Shown: positions 33,719 through 40,979 of the stretch, piece after piece
Layout: every line of letters starts with the position of its first letter
How positions within the stretch are numbered: the first letter of the stretch is position 1
DNA from: Terrihabitans soli
Lineage (GTDB): Bacteria; Pseudomonadota; Alphaproteobacteria; Rhizobiales; Methylopilaceae
Reading direction: 5' to 3'
Assembly: GCF_014191545.1 (NCBI RefSeq)
Contig: NZ_AP023361.1
Span: 1,206,501 to 1,270,500, forward strand
DNA: 64,000 bases
Translations under genes and position numbers: made by a program
Notes under the pieces: model-generated
Told to the model about the DNA's origin: nothing
Databases searched by the model: none
The model's input: only the letters and a program-made list of their open reading frames with translations

Positions 33719-34314
33719 TCAGCGGCCCGTCACGACGCCGTTCTGCGCCAGCTCCTTGCGGCTCAGCACGCGCATGCCTTCATGAGGCGTCTTCTGGGCG
33801 GAGGAGACCAGGGAAGGGCTGACACCCATGCTCTTCGCATAGGCGCGGAGAAAATCGTAGATCTGCTCGTTCTCGCGCTGCTCGGCGGCCGTGATCTTGT
33901 GCCCCGGCTTCCATCTAACATCGGTGAAATCGTGCACGCCGAATTTCGCGCCTTTCGGCACCTGGCGGTTGACGCCGCCGAAAAGGGCGTAGGCACAGGC
34001 CGAATAGCAGCCGCCTTGCGGCGCAACGCTGACCGTGCTTTTCGCGTCGCGGAAGGCGATGCCGAGCTTCAGGCTGCCCAGAATATTGCCGCCGGGCGAA
34101 TGCAGCATCCCACGCGGCCTTGTCCGCCCCGGCGCAAAGCGCGCCGGAAGGCGGCATCCGAATTTTCGGTGATTTCGCCCTCGGCCAGAAGGATCTTTTT
34201 GCCGCCGACGTCCATGGGCTTGAACGTCATGGACCCGGCCTTGGCCGGCGAGAGCGCGATGGCGGCAAAAGCAATGGCCGCGAAGATGCCGGCCGAAAAG
34301 CGTGTCGGATGCAT
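33719..34314 (-). pseudogene. Frameshifted secreted ClpP/crotonase-fold protein
   Basis: Two minus-strand frames make one protein. From ATG 34314, frame A gives a signal peptide (MHPTRFSAGIFAAIAFAAIALSPAKAG) and 'GGKKILLAEGEITENSDAAFRRAL'. Frame B (to the stop at 33719) continues with 'LHSPGGNILGSLKLGIAFRDAK', 'APQGGCYSACAYALFGG' and 'KFGVHDF'. The second part is the serine-protease-like motif set (SPGGN, GGCYSACA) of secreted ClpP/crotonase-fold proteins. The total of 596 bp is not a multiple of three, and the frames cross at about 34105-34145, so a one-base indel (or sequencing error) is needed. If genuine, the catalytic half cannot be secreted. Confidence 0.7.
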
Positions 34315-34491
34315 GGAAATCCCCCGGTCCCGTGCACAGCCTGAGGCTGAGCCTCGAAAATGTCCACCCTCAACGTGCGATGGGGGTGTCCGGATGAAAG
34401 GGTGGTGAAGGCGGAGCGGGTTTTAACCCGTTTTACCGCTACGTGACCGGCAGTGATCGACGATTATAAAAGCGATAATACCGCTGCGGAT
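34315..34491. other. Intergenic junction between core-like and island-like DNA
   Basis: 177 bp downstream of two minus-strand genes' ends. A short CGGGTT/AACCCG dyad with TTTT is present at 34417-34434 but is weak. Base composition becomes visibly more AT-rich near 34460, which may mark the left edge of the methyltransferase-HerA island. No copy of the tRNA-Ser 3' end is visible here. Confidence 0.35.
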
Positions 34492-35670
34492 TCAAGCGAC
34501 GAACGTAAGAACAGTTTCTTGCCGCATCCGATTTGCCAGTTTGCTGCCGGGCGCGGTCGGAAGATAGCGACTGCTGCTTGGCAGATCCCGAACGGACTCA
34601 CTGACGCATCGCAGACCCTGAAGCTCTAAGGCTTTCAAAACCGCGGCAGAGTTCTTGATGAAAACGCCTTTGAGGGTCGAATTTCCTACGATCATGGTCG
34701 CCGTGCCCCCAGGCCTAAGGAGCCTTTTTACCTCTGATGCAAGCGCGACTATGTCGCATACATAGCGTTCCACCATCCCTTGGTGTCGTCGTGGCAAGCT
34801 CTCCAAATTTCCCAAGCTCGCCTTAACGTCTATCTGTACGGCTGCGCCAGCTTCAGGCCGGCGCTCTGCTCCGATATTATCAGAGCGGATCGTACGAAGC
34901 TCGCTGAGCCGATAGCCAAGCCAGATCAGCGACATCCGATGACCACGCAGGTAATCAATCGCATTAAGATACGGTGGCGACGTCAAGATCGCGTCCGCGG
35001 AGTCGTCCGCTAGCGGCATGGCTCGAGCGTCGCCTCGATAAATCTTAGCACCTGCAGTAGGTGGCGATTTCTGAAGGCGGCCGCGCACAATCTTCAGCGA
35101 ACGATCGAGACCTTGATGAATACAATAGTCGGATGACAATGTAACCCGGTGCGGGCGGCTGTGCGATGTGTCACGCGCCAGGCTTGCGCACTGCTCTTTA
35201 GTGACGATGATCCGGCTCAGCGCAACCCGCACGACGTCAAGCGCGGCGGTATCATTCGGTCCCAGTTCGTTCGCTAGCTTCGCGATCGCGCCTGACCAAC
35301 GTCGCAAAGCGACGATTTGCTGACAACCGAACCAGTAGTTGATGAAATCCCGGGTTTCGGGGTCGGCGTCAATCCATGGCAAGGCTTCGTTGTCAAAATT
35401 TGACCCCAGCGCAATCTCCGAAAGGCGAGCGTAGGCGTTTCCGATGACACGGTCGTCGACTGGCGTGGTCCAGACCCGCGACATCAACACGGCGAGCGGA
35501 TCCATGTCGAAGCCGACTGCTTGGAGGCCGAGCTCAGTCGCATGCCGAATGACAGTGCCAGACCCCATCATAGGGTCGATGATGGTTCCACCCACCGGGA
35601 CGTTCTTAAGCGCGGCCAGTGCGAGCTCCGGCGCCATTCGCGCCGGAAACGGATGGATCGTCGCCGTCAC
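34492..35670 (-). CDS. DNA methyltransferase (N4-cytosine/N6-adenine type)
   Basis: 392 aa. The N terminus 'IHPFPARMAPELALAAL' is followed by the AdoMet-binding motif 'TIIDPMMGSGTVIRHATELGLQAVGFDMDPLA' (about residues 33-65). The catalytic TSPPY motif lies in 'ADAILTSPPYLNAIDYLRGHRMSLIWLGY' (about 226-255). Motif order fits a beta-type amino-methyltransferase that modifies DNA. No restriction endonuclease of a known type lies beside it. It is divergent from the sigma-like/ImmA/NurA/HerA operon and shares the AT-richer composition of that cluster, so it may protect host DNA from those products. Confidence 0.88.
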   Translation of the reverse strand: MTATIHPFPARMAPELALAALKNVPVGGTIIDPMMGSGTVIRHATELGLQAVGFDMDPLAVLMSRVWTTPVDDRVIGNAYARLSEIALGSNFDNEALPWIDADPETRDFINYWFGCQQIVALRRWSGAIAKLANELGPNDTAALDVVRVALSRIIVTKEQCASLARDTSHSRPHRVTLSSDYCIHQGLDRSLKIVRGRLQKSPPTAGAKIYRGDARAMPLADDSADAILTSPPYLNAIDYLRGHRMSLIWLGYRLSELRTIRSDNIGAERRPEAGAAVQIDVKASLGNLESLPRRHQGMVERYVCDIVALASEVKRLLRPGGTATMIVGNSTLKGVFIKNSAAVLKALELQGLRCVSESVRDLPSSSRYLPTAPGSKLANRMRQETVLTFVA

Positions 35671-35818
35671 CTGCGTTCCCCCGCCATTCGCTACCCTCTA
35701 ATATTATCGCAACGACGCGTACAGCGCGTCCGAAAACCCCGGACGAGCGGCAGATATGAACCAGCAGTAATGTAGGCCTAGGCAGGGGCGGTCAAGCCCG
35801 GCGATGAAGAGGACGACG
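35671..35818. promoter_or_regulatory. Divergent promoter of the methyltransferase-HerA island
   Basis: 148 bp between the methyltransferase and the sigma-like gene. The inverted repeat GACGCG (35714-35719), TACAG, CGCGTC (35725-35730) is a candidate operator for coordinated control of both directions. An AT-rich stretch (TAATATTATC near 35700) may hold the leftward -10. AGAGGA at 35808-35813 serves the sigma-like gene. Confidence 0.4.
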
Positions 35819-36415
35819 ATGTCGAACCAGAACGAATTGCTGACGCTCCATGGCCAGTTGCTTGCCGGTGATGCGCGCGCGAGTTCCAAGATTGTGGCGA
35901 TAGCGATTGCTCCGCTGGTAGCGATTATCAAACGCGACGTCGGCGGCCTTCACGATCCGCAGGACGTTGAACAGGCTTGTTTCGACGCGCTGTTCAAGTA
36001 TCTGGTTGCCCCCGGCGGCTACGATCCGCAGCGCGCTGAATTGATGACCTACTTGGCGGCAATCGCGAGAGGTCGGGCCAAGACGCTGCGCCGCTCACAA
36101 AGCCGTCGCACCAAATATGAAGGCGAGTACGCCTTGGACCAAGATTCGGCCCACAATCCTCTGGTCGAGGGCGAGACCGGGGGCGAGGCCGCGACGGTCG
36201 ATGAAATCGACTGGATGCGGTTTGGCAGCGTGCTGGTGAAGGATCCTGGCGACGCCGAAATAGTCAACTTGATGAAGGTGGGCGCGTGCTCGGTATCCGC
36301 GGTCGCCCATGCGCTTGGCCTCGACGCAGGGGAGACGGGGCTGACGGAGGCGGCCAAGCGCATCGAGCGCATCCGGGGGCGAGCACGGCGTATGACGCAG
36401 AAGAGCGAGGCATGA
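35819..36415 (+). CDS. Sigma-70-like (ECF-type) transcription factor
   Basis: 198 aa from ATG 35819, chosen because AGAGGA at 35808-35813 is spaced correctly; an ATG at 35804 overlaps that site. Residues about 5-100 look like sigma region 2 ('LHDPQDVEQACFDALFKYLV', 'RAELMTYLAAIARGRAKTLRRSQSRR'), and about 140-195 resemble a region-4 helix-turn-helix ('CSVSAVAHALGLDAGETG...AAKRIERIRGRARRM'). Similarity is modest, so it could be a divergent regulator rather than an active sigma factor. It begins the five-gene NurA/HerA operon and ends in an ATGA overlap. Confidence 0.62.
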   Translation: MSNQNELLTLHGQLLAGDARASSKIVAIAIAPLVAIIKRDVGGLHDPQDVEQACFDALFKYLVAPGGYDPQRAELMTYLAAIARGRAKTLRRSQSRRTKYEGEYALDQDSAHNPLVEGETGGEAATVDEIDWMRFGSVLVKDPGDAEIVNLMKVGACSVSAVAHALGLDAGETGLTEAAKRIERIRGRARRMTQKSEA

Positions 36416-36432
36416 TCAAGATGGAGGTCGAT

Positions 36433-36801
36433 ATGGCAGTTAATTTCACCGAGACGGAGCGTTTGGGGCGAGCGATGGCCGTAGCAGCGCGTTCCAAGCC
36501 CGAGTTCATTGGCAGCGCATTGGCGATCTGGGAACGCGCCAATCCTGGACGTTCGATAGAGGCTGAATTGCGCTGTGACCAAGCTCAACTGTGGCGGCTT
36601 GCCGTTACGCCGCGTCTGCACGGACCCGGCATGCCGCAAGCGGCGCTGGCGTTGGCCTCTTCGCTTGGGCTTAATCCGCTAGCGCTCGTCAACATGCTCC
36701 GTTTCGCAGAGAGCGCGAATGCTTTTGCATTGGCGAACGATGATGGCGAGATGCTTATGGCTGCGCTCGATGCCGACAACCAGGAAAAGGATGCGGATTA
36801 A
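36433..36801 (+). CDS. Helical protein of unknown function in the HerA island
   Basis: 122 aa from ATG 36433, supported by GGAGG at 36423-36427. An in-frame ATG at 36412 overlaps the upstream stop and is an alternative. The sequence is alpha-helical and soluble ('QAALALASSLGLNPLALVNMLRFAESANAFALANDDGEML'), without known motifs. Position between a sigma-like gene and an ImmA/IrrE peptidase gene (1-bp overlap, TAATG) suggests a regulatory partner such as an inhibitor that the peptidase could cleave. That is inference only. Confidence 0.6.
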   Translation: MAVNFTETERLGRAMAVAARSKPEFIGSALAIWERANPGRSIEAELRCDQAQLWRLAVTPRLHGPGMPQAALALASSLGLNPLALVNMLRFAESANAFALANDDGEMLMAALDADNQEKDAD

Positions 36802-37565
36802 TGGCGTTTGACGCTGCGGCCACAGCGGCCCGCATTGTCGCCGGAGCCGAACTGATCGGCTCCGGCTTTCCACGTGATCTCGTCCAGATCGCACCTCTGT
36901 CTTTGCCGGTGTCAATCGTGGTGCGCTCTGGTCTCACGACAGCCGCAGTCGAGGAAACGCTTGCGGCTGCGACCGGCCGTAGTTCCAACATGTTGAAGCC
37001 GCGCCGCTTGCGCGGTTGCCTAGCCGCCCATCGCGGGTTCGGGATGATCTTTTTAGACGAGGATGATCCGAGACTGATGCGATTTGCGCTTGCCCATGAG
37101 CTAGCCCATTTTGCGGGCCATTACGTCGTCAGGCGCGAGCTTACGATTGCCCGGTTGGGCACAAGCATCATTGACGTACTCGATGGCGTCAGGGCGCCTA
37201 CGGCCCAGGAGCGCCTCGCAGGTATCTTGACCGGTTGTCACCTCGGTGCCTTCGCCGACGTCATTGCGCGGGAGGACGGCATTCCACTAACTGCGACGGC
37301 AGAAGTCATGGAATATGAGGCCGATGAGGCAGCATTTCTCGCGTTAGCGCCCATTGGTATCGTCATCGCGAAGACGCACGAGCGTGAAGGCCAAGTCAAT
37401 CGGGCTGCGGTCACGGCCTGTTTGATCGACGAGTTCGGCTTGTCGGCGGGAGACGCTGACCGTCACGCCCCGCGGGTCGTGAACGCTGTTGGTCGGGCCC
37501 GACCGTCCTTTATCGAACAGCTTCGCAAGGCCGCGTCCAAAATCGAACCCGAGCGGCATATGTAG
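36801..37565 (+). CDS. ImmA/IrrE-family metallopeptidase
   Basis: 254 aa. The zinc-protease motif HELAH is at residues 99-103 ('RFALAHELAHFAGHYVV'), and a later 'MEYEADEAAFLAL' fits the ImmA/IrrE third-ligand region. Just before HExxH, 'GFGMIFLDEDDPRLMRFA' is also typical. ImmA/IrrE enzymes cleave repressors on signals such as DNA damage, inducing mobile elements or stress regulons. Here it may release the sigma-like factor or act on the 122-aa neighbour. The start overlaps the preceding stop by one base. Confidence 0.87.
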   Translation: MAFDAAATAARIVAGAELIGSGFPRDLVQIAPLSLPVSIVVRSGLTTAAVEETLAAATGRSSNMLKPRRLRGCLAAHRGFGMIFLDEDDPRLMRFALAHELAHFAGHYVVRRELTIARLGTSIIDVLDGVRAPTAQERLAGILTGCHLGAFADVIAREDGIPLTATAEVMEYEADEAAFLALAPIGIVIAKTHEREGQVNRAAVTACLIDEFGLSAGDADRHAPRVVNAVGRARPSFIEQLRKAASKIEPERHM

Positions 37566-37576
37566 GAAGAAAGGGA

Positions 37577-38761
37577 TTGGCCTTGGAGAACCGGACGATC
37601 GACGACCATGGAGAGAGTTCGGCGCGTCACGCAGCGGGTTCTGCTGCTGGCCGCAGTTATCAGGATGCGACCGGCGAGCGTATCGAGGACACCCTCGATA
37701 TCGATAACTGGAATCCCGCCGACCGCATGGCCGAGCAATTCGAGCGGCTACAGGACGAGATCGTCGCCGCACAAGTCCGCGAAATGGACGCCCGTCGGGA
37801 TATTCGCGATCTGGCGTTTCCCTTGATCGCGGAGCGAGAAGGCGCGCCGCCGGACGCGGGCGTTCACGAAATAGAGCTGAGCGAGTTAAGGGCGGTTCAA
37901 CAGCATTTGCTTTTCAGCGGGCATGTTCAGGCGGTCGATGGGGCTTCGGTCGTCCATCAGACCCTTCCGATGACAATTTTTCAGACGGCGATCGTGCTGG
38001 CCACATATCTCGGAAACAACGGCACGTGGGGCCACCGGATCTTTCAAAAGGACGTGAAGGTGTCTGGTCGAACGGCCCTCGATCGAACCCTCGCGCTGCT
38101 GGCACAGCGTAAGGCTGCCGAAGATGCGGAGGACGCGGGCGTATCCGACATGCTCCGCAGGGGTCTAATGGCCAATGCCGAACTAGCGGTGATGGCACGA
38201 AAGGCCGAGGCGCCATGGCGAATGGGGCATGGCCATCCGCTTCCGAAGGAACTTCTTACAGGCGCGGGTATGCCCGAGCTCATCGAATTGTCGATCCCAT
38301 TGTTCCGCGAGCTGCTGCTCGAGCATAAGCGCTTCGTTTATATTCCGCGGGGATCGAACGACCGCCTGCTTCGAACGATCGGGGATGCTCTTCTTCCACT
38401 CGAATATGCCATCGTGGATGACCTCGACGCCTATATGCATGGCGTAATTACACAGGGTCACTATGGAACGGTTCTTTTCAAGAACGCCAAGCGTATGCTC
38501 GAAAGTTTCCAGGCGGATGCCAGCGGTAAACTCGTGGCGGGTGTCTTTCGGGTCTCGCCGCATTCGCCCAGCCAAGTCTTTTACGCGCACGCTGATTATG
38601 CAAGTGAAGCAGCAATCGTGGCGATGGCGGATGCGGTTCTTGTCGAGGCGCGGGGATATCCTATGTTGCTCGACCTTGCCGGCGGAATATGCCGCGAAAT
38701 GTTCCCCTCTGACGCAATATTCAAACCAGCCGCCGCGATCATGTCGCAACACCGCGCGTGA
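37577..38761 (+). CDS. NurA-like nuclease-domain protein (HerA partner)
   Basis: 394 aa from TTG 37577 (purine-rich AGGAAGAAAGGG just upstream; the next in-frame ATG would lose about 50 residues). 'VQAVDGASVV' (Asp121) resembles the first acidic motif of NurA nucleases (VDGS). 'RFVYIPRGSNDRLLRTIGD', 'YAIVDDLDAY', 'SPSQVFYAHADYASE' and the late 'VEARGYPMLLDLAGGI' match the order of NurA blocks, including the GYP..L..A C terminus. The gene directly precedes a HerA ATPase gene, the usual NurA position. The N-terminal 100 residues are charged and not recognised. Family call is moderate, helped by context. Confidence 0.6.
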   Translation: MALENRTIDDHGESSARHAAGSAAGRSYQDATGERIEDTLDIDNWNPADRMAEQFERLQDEIVAAQVREMDARRDIRDLAFPLIAEREGAPPDAGVHEIELSELRAVQQHLLFSGHVQAVDGASVVHQTLPMTIFQTAIVLATYLGNNGTWGHRIFQKDVKVSGRTALDRTLALLAQRKAAEDAEDAGVSDMLRRGLMANAELAVMARKAEAPWRMGHGHPLPKELLTGAGMPELIELSIPLFRELLLEHKRFVYIPRGSNDRLLRTIGDALLPLEYAIVDDLDAYMHGVITQGHYGTVLFKNAKRMLESFQADASGKLVAGVFRVSPHSPSQVFYAHADYASEAAIVAMADAVLVEARGYPMLLDLAGGICREMFPSDAIFKPAAAIMSQHRA

Positions 38762-38788
38762 GAGCGCCAATCGTTCCGGGAGAATCCG

Positions 38789-40648
38789 ATGCCAGAAGCG
38801 AGTAATGCGAAAGAAGCGACGCATGGTGGCGCAGTCGATCGATCATCGACAAGCCGCGCGGCGGTAAAGAGTCTGATCGAGACGTCGGAGAAAGCCGGCG
38901 GCCGAAAAAAACTGCCCGAGGTGTATGAGGGTTCGTTCGGCAGGACGCTATATGACACACCAAGTTCTTCAGACGGTACAGTCACCGTGGTGATGCCGCC
39001 TGAGAACATCTCAAATGTCACGTCTCAAGCTCTGTTGCGTGTTGAGAGCCATCCGGACGGGCGCCGCTATGTCGGCACTGTTTCGTCGGGACCATTCTAC
39101 GATCCTGACGGGATCAGCGCGGAATCGACCGCGATGGTCATCTCGGCAGTCAACGGCGCCATCGGCATGCCGGGCCATCATGGGCGCCTGCAACTGCAAC
39201 TGCTTGGTGAAGAAAAGGGTGGGCGCATTGGCCCAGCAAATCGCCGCCCTGTCCCTAATTCGCCGGTGTTTCTGGTGGACGATGCGGAGATGTCCTCCAT
39301 CCTTGGCCTGGAGGGAGATTTCGCGATCGGCCGCGTGATGGGGCACGAAAGTGTCGAAGTCCCGGTGCCAGTACACAAAAAGTCTGTGCTCTATCGCCAC
39401 ACGGGCGTGCTCGGGACGACAGGCGGCGGCAAATCGACAACAATCACCAATTACGCCGCAGGTATCGCGGGTAGAGGTGCGGCGGTGATTCTGCTTGATA
39501 CCGAGGGCGAGTACACCACAATGCATGAGGTGACCGGGGACGAAGATATGTTAGCGCTGGCGAAAGCGCAGGGACTCCCTGTCAAAGGAGTTCCTGATAC
39601 GCATGTGCTGACACTCGTCGGCCGCGAACCGAGCAATCCAGATCATCCGCGCCACAAGGAGTTTACACTCGACTTCACTACGTTATCGCCTTGGACCTTG
39701 ATCGAAATTCTCGGGATGAACGATGCTCAGCAAAGTCGTTTTTTGGCCGCGTATGACATTGCCAGGAAATTATTAGGAGATCTGCAAATTTTTCCGAAAA
39801 AGGGAGAGCGTGCAGATGAGCAGGCCGCCTTGGACTGGGACGAACTTGATTCTGGTTACCCGAAGCTCACGCTCGATTTTCTGATCGATGTATTGTCAGC
39901 ATGTTCCGCCTATGCAGGCTCGTCTGAGAATTCTCTCTGGATTAGTGCGAGTCTCAAGCAAGCCAAGGCTCAAAGTCAGCTCTCGGCCCTGATCGAGCGA
40001 GCATCTCCCGAGAAAAATATTGCGAGCTGGAGAAAAGTTTCCGGAATGCTCTGGCGCCTGCATCGGCTAAAAATCTTCGATCGAGGTGGCACGCTTAAGC
40101 TTAACGTTCCTGAAATGTTAAAGCCGGGGCGCGTGAACATTATTGATCTGTCGGATCTGGACAGCCCTATCCTTCGAAATCTTGCGATCGCACAAGTTCT
40201 GCGGCAACTGCAGATGGAACAGGAGCGATCCTATGAAGCAGCGAGCACGAAGGGGGAGACACCAACGCCGGTAAACTTGATCATCGAGGAAGCGCACGAG
40301 TTCTTATCGACTGCGCGCATTCGGCAGATGCCGACTTTGTATGAACAGGTTGCCCGCATCGCCAAGCGAGGCCGCAAACGCTGGCTTGGACTGACCTTTG
40401 TCACTCAGTTGCCGCAAAACTTGCCAGATGAGGTGATGGCGCTGATCAACAACTGGATTCTGCACAAAATCCAGGATGAGAGCGTTGTTGGTCGGCTGCG
40501 CCGCACGATTCCCGCAATTGACCAAAGCATGTGGCGCTCACTGGCTTCGCTCCAGCCCGGGCAAGCAGTGGTTAGCCTCGCGCATATGCGGCGGCCGATC
40601 ATGACCCAGATCCACCCGTCGACAGCGAAACTGCGGCTGGAAACGTGA
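38789..40648 (+). CDS. HerA/FtsK-type ATPase (DUF87), DNA translocase
   Basis: 619 aa. After an N-terminal region that includes a HerA-like barrel (about 60-200), Walker A 'GTTGGGKSTTITNYAAG' lies near residues 208-217. 'AAVILLDTEGEY' follows, then Walker B 'VNLIIEEAHEFL' near 495, and the sensor/arginine region 'LGLTFVTQLPQNLPDEVMALINNWILHKIQDESVVGRLRR'. HerA hexamers pump DNA and activate NurA-type nucleases. The ribosome-binding site GGGAGA precedes the ATG. Codon use is less GC-rich than in flanking core genes. It is the last gene of the island, ending 25 bp from tRNA-Ser. Confidence 0.88.
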   Translation: MPEASNAKEATHGGAVDRSSTSRAAVKSLIETSEKAGGRKKLPEVYEGSFGRTLYDTPSSSDGTVTVVMPPENISNVTSQALLRVESHPDGRRYVGTVSSGPFYDPDGISAESTAMVISAVNGAIGMPGHHGRLQLQLLGEEKGGRIGPANRRPVPNSPVFLVDDAEMSSILGLEGDFAIGRVMGHESVEVPVPVHKKSVLYRHTGVLGTTGGGKSTTITNYAAGIAGRGAAVILLDTEGEYTTMHEVTGDEDMLALAKAQGLPVKGVPDTHVLTLVGREPSNPDHPRHKEFTLDFTTLSPWTLIEILGMNDAQQSRFLAAYDIARKLLGDLQIFPKKGERADEQAALDWDELDSGYPKLTLDFLIDVLSACSAYAGSSENSLWISASLKQAKAQSQLSALIERASPEKNIASWRKVSGMLWRLHRLKIFDRGGTLKLNVPEMLKPGRVNIIDLSDLDSPILRNLAIAQVLRQLQMEQERSYEAASTKGETPTPVNLIIEEAHEFLSTARIRQMPTLYEQVARIAKRGRKRWLGLTFVTQLPQNLPDEVMALINNWILHKIQDESVVGRLRRTIPAIDQSMWRSLASLQPGQAVVSLAHMRRPIMTQIHPSTAKLRLET

Positions 40649-40673
40649 TTTGTTTCAAGCGAAAAGTTGAAAT

Positions 40674-40765
40674 TGGCGGAGACGCAGGGATTCGAACCCT
40701 GGAGACCCCTTTCAGGGTCTGCTCATTTAGCAAACGAGTGCCTTCAGCCTCTCGGCCACGTCTCC
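40674..40765 (-). tRNA. tRNA-Ser (anticodon GCU)
   Basis: The minus strand folds as a class-II tRNA: acceptor GGAGACG/CGTCTCC, a long variable arm (GACCCTGAAAGGGGTC), T-arm with GGTTCGAATCC and encoded CCA (40674-40676). The anticodon loop TTGCTAA gives GCT, serine. Its 3' end faces the HerA island, the orientation expected for an integrase-type insertion site. Confidence 0.96.
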
Positions 40766-40979
40766 GCAGCAACTCCGATGTTTCGGAGTTGCGATACTCC
40801 AAAGGCAAACCGGTTGGCGCCGGGTTGCGATCCGAAGCGGGCAAAGCCCGTTCGGACGGGTTTGGTACAGGCTGGCCCCGGGCGGGTCAACGCAACTTGC
40901 CCCCAGTGCTCACATATAGAGTGAGCCGCCCCCAAAGCCTCCATTGAGGTGAGCCCCGGACTCGCGGCATGGTAGCCCG

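Noticed and set aside
34417-34434. Terminator-like dyad CGGGTT/AACCCG followed by TTTT
   Set aside because: Only 6 bp of stem with an impossibly tight loop, and on the strand opposite to the genes that end there.
33600-34500. attL copy of the tRNA-Ser 3' end
   Set aside because: No stretch resembling GGATTCGAACCC or the acceptor stem was found by eye at the left edge of the island.
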